NCBI GenBank assembly: GCA_019638015.1
Contig: JAHBUP010000001.1
Coordinates: 2,946,424-3,010,423 of the forward strand
From: Melioribacteraceae bacterium
GTDB taxonomy: Bacteria > Bacteroidota > Ignavibacteria > Ignavibacteriales > Melioribacteraceae
Reading direction: 5' to 3'
Length of the DNA: 64,000 bases
The translations under genes were made by a program, and so were the position numbers. Shown in pieces: positions 56,474 to 64,000 of this stretch (within the stretch, counting starts at the first letter, position 1; each line of letters begins with the position of its first letter). The notes beneath the pieces are model-generated. The model saw only the letters and a program-made list of their open reading frames with translations. It did no database searches and was not told the origin of the DNA.

Positions 56474-56495
56474 GGGAGCCAAACTAATGACTCCC
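56474..56495 (-). terminator. Hairpin after the efflux operon
   Basis: On the minus strand GGGAGTCA / TGGCTCCC form an 8-bp stem (one T-G pair) with loop TTAGTT, followed by TTATCC. It lies 14 bases beyond the last permease gene; the short T-run makes the call tentative. Confidence 0.5.
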
Positions 56496-56508
56496 CCAAA
56501 AATTAAAT

Positions 56509-57678
56509 TTATAATCCTCGAAGCGCCGATACAATATTGAGCCGGGATGCTCTTACCGCCGGCGCAAAACCACCTATTAATCCCATGATAAGGGCAAATA
56601 TTAATGATGAAATAAATATCTCCGTACTCAATGCAAACGAGAATGAGAGTTCCGAAAAGGAATTGAAATTTAGAGTAGAGATAGAAAAGAACTGTAAAAA
56701 TGATGCTAAGAATAATCCTAAAATTGCACCGGTCATTGCAATTATTATTGATTCAAATAAAAAGGAGGATAAAATACTTCTTCTGGCAAATCCGAGTGAT
56801 CTTAGTGTACCGATCTCAACTGTTCTATTAGCTACCGCGGCATACATCGTAATTGCGGCACCAATTGTTGCACCAAAACTAAACACTATTGTAATAAAGG
56901 TACCAAGGATAGAGATAAATCCAGAAAGAAATTGAGATTGTTCCTCAAAAAATTTCTGTTCTGGCTTAACCTCAAATTGCTGTAATCTTCGATCTGTTTC
57001 AAAAGCTCTCTTAAAATTATCATAATTTGCAAGATTATCTAATTTAATAGTCATTGTTGAAACAGAATTTGATCGATTGAAAGCCTCTAACAACTGATTT
57101 GCGTCTCCCCAAAATTCGGAATCGAAACCACTTCCATCTGTAGTAAATACCCCAACTACTGTCCAATCATCTGCTGCAAATCTAATTTTTTTACCAACTT
57201 GAGCTCCCTCAAATCGGGAAATTAATTTTTCTCCAACAATAAGTTCTCTTAAAGCTGGATTAAACATCCTTCCACTAATTATTTTCATCTTTGGTCTAAC
57301 TTCCTGAATAACCGGCGAAACACCTCTAACTGTTAAATTGCTTACTCCTCCCGATTTAATCTCTAAATTTATGATCACAACCGGCTCAGTAGAAATTATT
57401 TGTTGATTATTTGAAGTCTTTGCTATATGAGGCAAAGTTCTAATTATATTTTGAGTATCACCGCCTATTATACTCGAGATTTCACTCTGTGATGATTTCC
57501 TAAGTATCATAACATTATCAACCTCACCGGTAGATACGAGTGTTTTCTGCACACCGTACGACATCATGAGAACTGCGGCAAATACAAATACAACCATCGC
57601 AACACCACTTACCGTAATTATCGTAGTCAATTTTCGGGTCATCAGACTTTTTATAGTATATTTTAATGGTATTTTCAT
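56509..57678 (-). CDS. ABC transporter permease (MacB/FtsX type), second copy
   Basis: The 389-residue protein has an N-terminal helix (about 17-39), a large periplasmic MacB-PCD domain (about 45-250), and three C-terminal helices with the FtsX signature (GTLRSLGFARRSILSSFLFES). It is the last gene of the putative MacAB-like operon and differs in sequence from the preceding permease, so the pair probably forms a heterodimeric channel. The periplasmic domain starts with DNVMILRKSSQSEISS. No TolC-like gene is next to it. Confidence 0.88.
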   Translation of the reverse strand: MKIPLKYTIKSLMTRKLTTIITVSGVAMVVFVFAAVLMMSYGVQKTLVSTGEVDNVMILRKSSQSEISSIIGGDTQNIIRTLPHIAKTSNNQQIISTEPVVIINLEIKSGGVSNLTVRGVSPVIQEVRPKMKIISGRMFNPALRELIVGEKLISRFEGAQVGKKIRFAADDWTVVGVFTTDGSGFDSEFWGDANQLLEAFNRSNSVSTMTIKLDNLANYDNFKRAFETDRRLQQFEVKPEQKFFEEQSQFLSGFISILGTFITIVFSFGATIGAAITMYAAVANRTVEIGTLRSLGFARRSILSSFLFESIIIAMTGAILGLFLASFLQFFSISTLNFNSFSELSFSFALSTEIFISSLIFALIMGLIGGFAPAVRASRLNIVSALRGL

Positions 57679-57761
57679 ATTGATCCTCTTTTAAATTCTG
57701 TGAAGTGAATAACTCAAATTAGGATTAGTTGATCCTTGATCAATTCACACTATCACTATTT

Positions 57762-58922
57762 TTAACCTACAAATCTAAAACCATCTACAATTTTTGTATT
57801 TATCGCTTTGATAATCGGGAATATTGCGGCGATTATACCGATCAGCAATGCTGAACTCACTGCAAGAATTATCGTAATATTTTCTAATTGAAAAACCGGA
57901 AAGAATCCTTTTGGAATCACTGCCTCAAATCCTGCAATAACCGGAAATGTTATCAGTAATCCAATTCCTCCTCCAAGAAATGAAATTAGCATCGATTCTC
58001 CGAGTATTAATCCAAATAAATGTTTTGCCGAAAATCCGAGAGTTTTAAAAACCGCATACTCACGAGTTCTTTCCCTCGCAGACATAATCATTGTATTACC
58101 TAATACTAGCATAATTATTCCAACAATCACAAATGACATTACATTCATTGAAGTAATAATTGCACTCGTGGATTGTAAAAATCCTTGAGTGAATGCCCGC
58201 TCGGTTTCGGTTTTAGTTTCGTAAGAACTATTTTTAAAAATAGCATCAATCTTTGCGGAAACTTGCGCGGCTTTATTTGGATCCTCAATTTGAACCGCAT
58301 ACCAGCCGATTAAACCGGCTCGATCGGGGGACTCTGCTCTCATCCTCTCATCAAGCGTTGACCAATGAAAATACATTCCAGTTGCATCGGTGTATTTATG
58401 TTTTGGTTTATATATTCCTCTGATTACAAAATCCCATCTACCCGGATATATATCCCCCTCCAGTGTCATCATGTCACCAATTTTTAAATTGTATTGCTCT
58501 GCAATTGAAATACCAATTACGCAGGAATTCTTCTCCCTCATAAAATTTTCTTTTTCTTCCTTCGTCAATAAAAACTCCGGGTAAACATCAAATAGAGTTT
58601 CTGCATCGACGGCTAGCCGGGTAAAGAATTGATTTTTATCTTTATAAACACCTTGGAACCAATTAGCAAAGGAAACCGCTTTAACTCCTTCAACAGCGGC
58701 AATTTTATCCCGGTAGGCATAGGGAAGAGGAAATATAAATGATACTGAGTGACGAGTAATTAATCTGTCGGCAGCAGCAGCATCAACACCGAAATTCCAT
58801 GCAGTATAAACCGTTCTCAAAATTCCGAACGCTATAACTGCGATAGCTATTCCAAAAATCGTGAGTGCAGTTCGAAGTTTGTGCCTCAACGCATTTTTAA
58901 ATATTAGTTTTAATACTTTCAT
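57762..58922 (-). CDS. ABC transporter permease (MacB/FtsX type), first copy
   Basis: The 386-residue protein has an N-terminal helix (about 16-41), a periplasmic MacB-PCD domain, and an FtsX permease core at the C-terminus (REYAVFKTLGFSAKHLFGLILGES). It follows the ATPase gene by 9 bases, so coupling is tight. Together with the ATPase, the adaptor and the second permease it makes a complete inner-membrane MacAB-like complex. The substrate (lipid, peptide, drug or lipoprotein) is unknown. Confidence 0.9.
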   Translation of the reverse strand: MKVLKLIFKNALRHKLRTALTIFGIAIAVIAFGILRTVYTAWNFGVDAAAADRLITRHSVSFIFPLPYAYRDKIAAVEGVKAVSFANWFQGVYKDKNQFFTRLAVDAETLFDVYPEFLLTKEEKENFMREKNSCVIGISIAEQYNLKIGDMMTLEGDIYPGRWDFVIRGIYKPKHKYTDATGMYFHWSTLDERMRAESPDRAGLIGWYAVQIEDPNKAAQVSAKIDAIFKNSSYETKTETERAFTQGFLQSTSAIITSMNVMSFVIVGIIMLVLGNTMIMSARERTREYAVFKTLGFSAKHLFGLILGESMLISFLGGGIGLLITFPVIAGFEAVIPKGFFPVFQLENITIILAVSSALLIGIIAAIFPIIKAINTKIVDGFRFVG

Positions 58923-58931
58923 ATAATCTCC

Positions 58932-59603
58932 TTATACCAAATCGCCTTTATCCAGATGCCGGGTGATTGTTGCTTTTTCTGCGGCATGTGGATCGTGTGT
59001 TACCATTACAATCGTCTTTTTATATTCTTTATTCAGTCTCTCCATCAATGTTAGAATTTCTGTGGCTGAAACTTTATCAAGATCGCCTGTGGGTTCATCG
59101 GCAACTATGATCTGTGGATCTGTTACAATAGCTCTGGCGATTGCTACTCTCTGCTCCTGCCCTCCCGATAATTGTTTAGGATAATGGCTCATTCGATCAC
59201 CAAGTCCAACAATTGATAACGCTGTTTCAACATGTTTTTTTCTTTCAGCTTTGGATAGTTTTGTAAGAAGAAGGGGAAGCTCAACATTTTCGTAAGCGGT
59301 TAATACAGGTATCAAATTATAAAATTGAAATATGAATCCTATGTTGGATGATCTCCACTTTGCTAGCGCCGATTCACCTAATTTTGCGATATCGGTACCG
59401 GCAACATGAATTTCTCCATTTGTCGGACGATCGATACCGGCAATTAAATTTAGCAATGTAGTTTTGCCTGATCCCGAAGGACCCATTAAAGCTAAAAACT
59501 CTCCTTCGTTTACATCCAGCGTAATATTATGCAAAACCGGAATCTCAATATTATTTCGCCAATAAGATTTTGATAAACTTTTAACTTCGATAAGTGATGA
59601 CAT
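58932..59603 (-). CDS. ABC transporter ATP-binding protein (MacB/LolD type)
   Basis: The 223-residue ATPase has Walker A GPSGSGKTTLL (41-51), the signature LSGGQEQRVAIARAI, and Walker B VADEPTGDLD with the family-typical H-loop THDPHAAE. Length and motifs match the LolD/MacB/FtsE group that powers mechanotransmission rather than substrate flux. It lies 23 bases after the adaptor gene and 9 before the first permease. Confidence 0.94.
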   Translation of the reverse strand: MSSLIEVKSLSKSYWRNNIEIPVLHNITLDVNEGEFLALMGPSGSGKTTLLNLIAGIDRPTNGEIHVAGTDIAKLGESALAKWRSSNIGFIFQFYNLIPVLTAYENVELPLLLTKLSKAERKKHVETALSIVGLGDRMSHYPKQLSGGQEQRVAIARAIVTDPQIIVADEPTGDLDKVSATEILTLMERLNKEYKKTIVMVTHDPHAAEKATITRHLDKGDLV

Positions 59604-59626
59604 ATTTACTCCTAACTTATAACGCT

Positions 59627-60820
59627 TTATTTAATTGATACTTTAATTCCATTTTGAATTTTATCGGTCAAATTCTCAATAACCCTATCACCAACTTCTA
59701 AACCGGATATGATTTCAACATAACTCCCAATTTGCTTTCCGGTAGTTACCGGCAGTTCAACAGCTGTGTCATCATTAATTACAAATACAACACTGGTTTC
59801 ATTTTTTTTACGAACCGAGGTTTCGGGTACTACCATAAACTGTTTAGCATCCTCTATTTCAAGATTCTCAGTTTGGTTTTTCATGAATAATACTTTAGCG
59901 CTCATTTCGGGAAGTACTCTTTTATCATAAGATTTAAAACCAATTTTGACCATTACTGTTGCTTTCGAGCGATCGGCGGTTGGGACAATTTTTGCCACAT
60001 ATCCAGGGTAACTTTGATCAGGGTATGCATCTAATCTTATTTCACAATTCTGATCAATTACAATTTTTTCAATATTCGATTCATTTACATCTGCCTCAAC
60101 TTGAAGCGAATTCATATCGGCAATGGTAACAACTGCGGCTTTAGAATTTAATCCTCCTGCCATAGGCGCAACAATTTCACCAACATCCGCGTTTTTAGTT
60201 AATACTGTTCCATCGAATGGGGCGCGAACCAGCATATTTTCAATTGCAACTTCGGCTGATAAAATCTGAGCTCTTGCCACATCAATTGAGGCTAATACTC
60301 TTTTGTAACGGGATTCGGCGGCATCAACTTCCATTTGACTAGTTGCGCCCGATTCAAGCAGACTTTTAGCTCTACGATAACTATTCTCAGCGTCATTTAA
60401 ATCTGCCTCGCTAAACTTTAAATTTGCCTTAGCCTGCTCATACTGTGCTTTAATATCACTGTCATCCAATCTTGCGATAATTTGATTATTAAAAACCCGG
60501 TCCCCTTCAACTACGCCAAGATAGATTAATCTGCCCATACCTTTTGATGCAACCGCCGCTTTACGCTGGGCAACTACATAACCGCTTGCGTTTAATACCG
60601 CATTTGTTTGTGAAGGGGATTGTAGTGTTACAGCAGTCAATTCAACCTCAATTGAAGCGGAGAATAATTTGTTGTATCCGTAAAAAATTAAAAAAATCAG
60701 AAGAGCCAATCCAACAATTCCCATCAGCATATTGGCATATTTCTGTTTCTTCTCTGGATTTACATTTTTCTCTTTTCTGTCAATCCTTAATGAAGATAAA
60801 TCAGCATTTTTAGTTTCCAT
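59627..60820 (-). CDS. MacA/HlyD-type periplasmic adaptor protein
   Basis: The 397-residue protein has a cytoplasmic N-terminal tail, one membrane helix (about 31-51), a barrel-sandwich domain (LNASGYVVAQRKAAVASKGMGRLI), a helical hairpin with repeats like AQYEQAKANLKFSEADLNDAENSYRRAK, a DGTVLTKNADVGEIV lipoyl half and a C-terminal membrane-proximal domain. This is the adaptor that links inner-membrane transporters to a TolC-like exit duct. It is the first gene of the four-gene operon. No outer-membrane factor gene lies in the window. Confidence 0.9.
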   Translation of the reverse strand: METKNADLSSLRIDRKEKNVNPEKKQKYANMLMGIVGLALLIFLIFYGYNKLFSASIEVELTAVTLQSPSQTNAVLNASGYVVAQRKAAVASKGMGRLIYLGVVEGDRVFNNQIIARLDDSDIKAQYEQAKANLKFSEADLNDAENSYRRAKSLLESGATSQMEVDAAESRYKRVLASIDVARAQILSAEVAIENMLVRAPFDGTVLTKNADVGEIVAPMAGGLNSKAAVVTIADMNSLQVEADVNESNIEKIVIDQNCEIRLDAYPDQSYPGYVAKIVPTADRSKATVMVKIGFKSYDKRVLPEMSAKVLFMKNQTENLEIEDAKQFMVVPETSVRKKNETSVVFVINDDTAVELPVTTGKQIGSYVEIISGLEVGDRVIENLTDKIQNGIKVSIK

Positions 60821-61266
60821 AAATTCCTATCTATTATTCAGATTATTTTAAAAATCTGACATACTAATTAAAAAAATGGTTGTGCCACCAGTATGTCATA
60901 TTTGAAAATTCTTTTGATATGCCCTTAAAAGTTGTCCAAACTAACTAAATCAATTCTTCAACACAAGCTTTAAGTTTTGTATAATTAGGACGTGAATGCT
61001 CAATTAATGTTCTATAAACAATAAACTTTTAGAAAGAGTGCAAAAAATTACAATAATTTTTGTAGAACTGATTTTCCGCAACAGCCTAAAATTCAAATTT
61101 ACTTTTTCGATAAAATAGAAACTTGGGGCACCCTGTTTCCGGTTGGTAGATAATTTCATACTGCCAGACATCACCAACGTGCAAGGGATAAAAATTTAAC
61201 ATGTCAATAGTTTGTGAGAATAAACCGGTATAGATTAGTAATAATAATCCCGCCCATAATTTCTTT
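60821..61266. other. Gene-free 446-bp region with coding remnants
   Basis: No intact gene is seen here between the adaptor gene and the inositol-monophosphatase gene. It contains two stretches on the minus strand that look like decayed coding sequence: one with a signal-peptide-like start and conserved exported-protein phrase (61086-61268), and a 27-codon protein-like tail (60945-61028). The adaptor gene promoter is presumably in the left part, but no clear element was seen. Confidence 0.55.
60945..61028 (-). pseudogene. Possible C-terminal remnant of an unknown protein
   Basis: A 27-codon stretch ending in TAG reads like natural protein (VYRTLIEHSRPNYTKLK, then ACVEELI) but is closed upstream by a stop and has no start. 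It could be the end of a decayed gene, perhaps the same as or different from the remnant at 61086. The family is not recognised. Confidence 0.3.
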
Positions 61267-61268
61267 TT
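61086..61268 (-). pseudogene. Decayed exported protein, start lost and frame disrupted
   Basis: The frame encodes KKKLWAGLLLLIYTGLFSQ, a clear signal peptide, then NFYPLHVGDVWQYEIIYQPE, a phrase common after the signal in exported proteins of this group. No ATG, GTG or TTG precedes it: the codon before the lysines is TAT and a stop lies two codons further up. After about 50 codons the frame ends at TAG, while a neighbouring frame continues with SFYFIEKVNLNF, as expected after an indel. It directly follows the inositol-monophosphatase gene on the same strand. Confidence 0.55.
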
Positions 61269-62031
61269 ATACCTCTAATACGTCAATCATTTTTTGATGA
61301 ACCTTTACATTTGTAGCAAGGAACTGCCTCATAAAAATATCACTCCTTTTTCCGGAGAAGTCGGTTACTAATCCCCCCGCTTCTTCAACAATTAATTTAG
61401 CGGCGCAAACATCCCAAGGATTTAACGAAACCTCCCAAAAACCATCAAACACTCCTTCAGCAACATAGCACATATCAATTGCGGCAGAGCCAAGCCGTCG
61501 CACCGCGCGAGAGTTTTTCAAAAATGCATTGAACCTTTCGAGCGCGAAATCGGGGTTATCCGCTACATCGTATGGAAATCCCGTAACCAGCACACTCTGA
61601 CGTAAATCATCATTCGTACTTACTTTTAATTTTCGGTCGTTGCAGAAAGCTCCGCTCCCCTTTTCCGATTTGTACATCGCGTTTCTCATCACATCATAAA
61701 CAACGCCGCAAATAGTTTCCCCATTTTTTTGAACACCGATACAAACAGAAAATATTGGTAATCCATGGGCATAATTAGTTGTTCCATCTATCGGATCAAT
61801 AACCCATAAATACTCATTTTGTCTCTCATAAGTACCGCTTTCCTCGGCTAAAATTGAGTGGGCTGGAAATTCTTTTTTTATAAATGAAATAATTGCTGCT
61901 TCCGATTTTGTATCATACTCTGTAACTAAATTAGATGAATTGGTTTTGTATTCAACCAAAAAATTTTTACCGAATCCTTCTTTTATTATTTCACCGGCAT
62001 GTTCGGCAATTTCTACTACTTTATTTAACAT
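61267..62031 (-). CDS. Inositol monophosphatase family protein
   Basis: The 254-residue protein has the lithium-sensitive phosphatase metal sites: EES in AEESGTYE, DPIDGTTNYAHG (the DPIDGTxN motif) and the C-terminal WDVCAAKLIVEEAGG. Members hydrolyse inositol phosphates, histidinol phosphate, or act on rRNA transcription as SuhB. The substrate cannot be decided. GGGAG precedes the start. It diverges from lon across 154 bases that contain the lon promoter. Confidence 0.9.
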   Translation of the reverse strand: MLNKVVEIAEHAGEIIKEGFGKNFLVEYKTNSSNLVTEYDTKSEAAIISFIKKEFPAHSILAEESGTYERQNEYLWVIDPIDGTTNYAHGLPIFSVCIGVQKNGETICGVVYDVMRNAMYKSEKGSGAFCNDRKLKVSTNDDLRQSVLVTGFPYDVADNPDFALERFNAFLKNSRAVRRLGSAAIDMCYVAEGVFDGFWEVSLNPWDVCAAKLIVEEAGGLVTDFSGKRSDIFMRQFLATNVKVHQKMIDVLEV

Positions 62032-62128
62032 AATTCTCCCTTTTTCTATCCCAAATTTACAATCTATTGCGCTAAACTTTAAACTGTTAACAAATAAATA
62101 ATCTTATTAAAGGTAAAAATTCTATTTC

Positions 62129-62159
62129 TTGATAGCCCTTTTTATAATTGGTATATTTG
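62129..62159 (+). promoter_or_regulatory. Promoter of lon
   Basis: TTGATA (62129-62134) and TATATT (62152-62157) are separated by exactly 17 bases, and the downstream element extends to TATATTTG, which also fits the Bacteroidota TAnnTTTG pattern. The start codon follows 27 bases later. No heat-shock operator such as CIRCE was seen. Confidence 0.75.
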
Positions 62160-62185
62160 CCACAAATAAAAAGGTACTTTAAGTA

Positions 62186-64000
62186 ATGAGTGATTTACTT
62201 CCCAAACCGGCAAATGATTATGCCTTAGTTGAAAATATTCCCCCGGTTTTACCGGTACTGCCCTTGAGAGATAACGTAATTTTTCCCTATATGATTTTTC
62301 CTGTTCTCGTCGGAAGAGAACAATCAATACGTGCCGCAAACTTCGCTCTCGATGGCTCTAAATATATTTTTCTAGCGGCTCAAAAAAGGCCGAATGTAGA
62401 AGAACCAACCACAGATGATATTTTTACTGAAGGAACAATTGCCAAAATAATTCAAATATTAAAACTTCCTAATGGTCTTCTCAAAATATTGGTCGATGGA
62501 GTAATTCAAGGTAAAATTATATCGTTCACAGAGCGGTCTAATTTTTTTGAGGCTGAGATCGAGGTTATTGCCCCGGTTCATGAAGATCCTCGAGAAATGA
62601 AAGCTCTTGTTCGTCAGCTCACACAATTGTTTAAAGAATATGTCAAAATAAATAAAGCTGTACCTCCCGAAGCCGCAAACGCTTTCGAAAACATGGATGA
62701 GATTGACCGAAAGCTTTTTTACGTTGCCGCAAATATCAATCAATCAATTGAAGTTAAACAAAAGATTCTGCAAAAATTTTCGATTAAAGAACAGCTTTAT
62801 GAAGTAATAAGAATTCTGAATTCTGAAATCGAGATATTGCGCATCGAAAAAGAGATTGAAGGAAAAGTTCACGAAAATATTGCCAAGACTCAGAGAAAGT
62901 TTATTATTCAAGAACAGATAAGAATATTGCAGGATGAACTAGGCGAAGAGGAAGAAACTTCTCCCGAATTTTTAAAATTACGAGACCGAATTTTAAAGGC
63001 AAAAATGCCCAAAGCAATACTTGAAAAAGCTTTGGAAGAATTTAATAAATTGAAAAAAACTCCCACCAGTTCACCCGAATCTACTGTTATTAGAAATTAT
63101 CTCGATTGGATGGTTGACGTACCCTGGTATAAAAAAACTAAAGATAACCTGGACTTAAAAAATGTAAGAAAAATTCTTGATGAAGATCATTATGGATTAG
63201 ATAAACCGAAAGAAAGAATTGTTGAGCACATAGCTGTATTAAATTTGGTAAAGAATATGCGGGGGCAAATACTTTGTTTTGTTGGCCCTCCAGGTGTGGG
63301 AAAAACTAGTCTTGGTAAATCAATCGCACGTTCACTCGGAAGAAATTTTGTACGCATTTCACTCGGCGGCGTTCGTGATGAAGCTGAAATTAGAGGGCAC
63401 CGCAGAACTTACATTGGTTCGATGCCCGGAAAAATTGTTCAATCAATGAAAAAAGCAAAAACTATTAATCCCGTTATTTTACTTGATGAAATTGATAAAA
63501 TGAGTATGGATTTTAGGGGAGATCCATCATCGGCAATGTTAGAAGTGCTTGATCCTGAACAAAACCATACATTTAATGATCATTATCTCGATGTTGATTA
63601 TGATCTTTCTCAAGTAATGTTTATTACAACAGCAAATGTTAGATATAATATTCCTCTTCCTTTACAGGACAGAATGGAAATTATTGAACTTCCCGGATAT
63701 CTTGAGCATGAAAAAATTCAGATAGCCAAAAAACATATAATCCCAAAACAAATAAAGGCGCATGGACTTGAAAAATTTGAGATATTATTTGATGATGAAG
63801 TAATTAACAAGCTTAATAGAGATTATACCAGAGAAGCAGGCGTTAGAAATCTTGAACGGGAAATTGCTTCAGTGCTCAGAAAGACCGCGCGTGATATTGT
63901 TATGAGTCAATCTACAAATGGAAAAAAGAAGACTATTAAGAAATATGTAATTGATAATGATAAAGTTGAAAAGTTTTTAGGGGTATCAAAATTTAGATCA
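62186..64000 (+). CDS. lon: ATP-dependent protease Lon (3' end outside window)
   Basis: 605 codons are present and the frame is open to the window edge. The N-terminal substrate-binding domain begins at PVLPLRDNVIFPYMI (about 24-38). A coiled-coil region around 215-270 is followed by the AAA+ module with Walker A GPPGVGKT (367-374), ISLGGVRDEAEIRGHRRTY and Walker B VILLDEIDKM. The C-terminal Ser-Lys protease domain lies beyond the window. Lon degrades misfolded and regulatory proteins in the cytoplasm. The start at 62186 is the first ATG after a strong promoter. Confidence 0.95.
   Translation, partial: MSDLLPKPANDYALVENIPPVLPVLPLRDNVIFPYMIFPVLVGREQSIRAANFALDGSKYIFLAAQKRPNVEEPTTDDIFTEGTIAKIIQILKLPNGLLKILVDGVIQGKIISFTERSNFFEAEIEVIAPVHEDPREMKALVRQLTQLFKEYVKINKAVPPEAANAFENMDEIDRKLFYVAANINQSIEVKQKILQKFSIKEQLYEVIRILNSEIEILRIEKEIEGKVHENIAKTQRKFIIQEQIRILQDELGEEEETSPEFLKLRDRILKAKMPKAILEKALEEFNKLKKTPTSSPESTVIRNYLDWMVDVPWYKKTKDNLDLKNVRKILDEDHYGLDKPKERIVEHIAVLNLVKNMRGQILCFVGPPGVGKTSLGKSIARSLGRNFVRISLGGVRDEAEIRGHRRTYIGSMPGKIVQSMKKAKTINPVILLDEIDKMSMDFRGDPSSAMLEVLDPEQNHTFNDHYLDVDYDLSQVMFITTANVRYNIPLPLQDRMEIIELPGYLEHEKIQIAKKHIIPKQIKAHGLEKFEILFDDEVINKLNRDYTREAGVRNLEREIASVLRKTARDIVMSQSTNGKKKTIKKYVIDNDKVEKFLGVSKFRS

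Noticed and set aside
56537..56935. 132-codon plus-strand frame opposite a permease gene
   Set aside because: Antisense of a conserved FtsX domain; no ribosome binding site and no recognisable domain.
62142..62339. Minus-strand frame opposite the start of lon
   Set aside because: Overlaps the lon promoter and conserved N-terminal domain; no support.
1..64000. CRISPR arrays, prophage, transposons, toxin-antitoxin or restriction systems
   Set aside because: Looked for repeated spacers, transposase and integrase motifs, methyltransferase motifs and small paired genes; none seen.

Overview
The window (64 kb, AT-rich by eye, with very few long gaps) looks like a chromosomal segment of a member of the Bacteroidota/Chlorobiota group, most likely the Ignavibacteria. 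The evidence is a secreted enzyme with a C-terminal YPNPFNP type IX secretion sorting domain, a SusC/SusD pair, two further TonB-dependent receptors with carboxypeptidase-like N-terminal domains, TAnnTTTG promoter elements, and at the same time strong Shine-Dalgarno sequences (AGGAGG before rpsA, AAGGAGG before the OmpA gene). The genus is inference. Both window edges cut genes: leuA at the left, lon at the right.

Layout. 1-4925 (+): leuA-leuC-leuD-cimA, branched-chain amino acid synthesis, closed by a terminator that contains the cimA stop codon. 4939-8606 (-): ccmC-ccmD-ccmE-ccmF, haem delivery for c-type cytochromes, with a CxxxY-type CcmE and a 49-residue CcmD that starts with TTG. 8771-12147: a SpoIIE-type phosphatase facing a Sel1-repeat exported protein and an RsbW-like kinase, then a small DUF2892 protein. 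12169-17146: a GH18 T9SS protein, a TonB-dependent receptor and a lipoprotein MsrA. 17161-26834 (-): amidase, an AddA-like helicase-nuclease with four candidate Fe-S cysteines, a large NtrY-like histidine kinase, a DUF4783 protein and an Fn3 lipoprotein. 27025-29811 (-): pyrR-pyrB-pyrC behind a PyrR-type RNA attenuator. 30039-37916: OmpA protein, tRNA-Pro(CGG), a lipoprotein, a YjbH-like barrel, yajQ and an Oar-like TonB receptor. 38282-42131 (+): a nucleotide pyrophosphatase/phosphodiesterase and a pair of M16 peptidase subunits, only one with a zinc site. 42147-46577 (-): deacetylase-like protein, crotonase, barrel protein, DUF2231 protein, SDR, truA. 46770-50930 (+): SusC/SusD pair. 50984-56257 (-): a DUF5683-like protein, mtaB, rpsA, cmk and a lone receiver domain. 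56509-60820 (-): a MacAB-like efflux operon with two permeases. 60821-61266: decayed coding remnants. 61267-62031 (-): an inositol-monophosphatase-family gene. 62186-64000 (+): lon, with a clear promoter.

Most of the window is housekeeping and cell-envelope biology. I see no prophage, insertion sequence, CRISPR array or recognisable defence island. The points I consider most worth a second look are the pyrRBC leader attenuator, the cysteine-type CcmE in a ccmCDEF operon, the AddA-like nuclease that overlaps the histidine kinase gene, the split phosphatase/anti-sigma-kinase module, repeats in front of cmk, and a start-less, frame-disrupted secreted-protein remnant next to the efflux operon. 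None of these is proven to be a new system by sequence alone.
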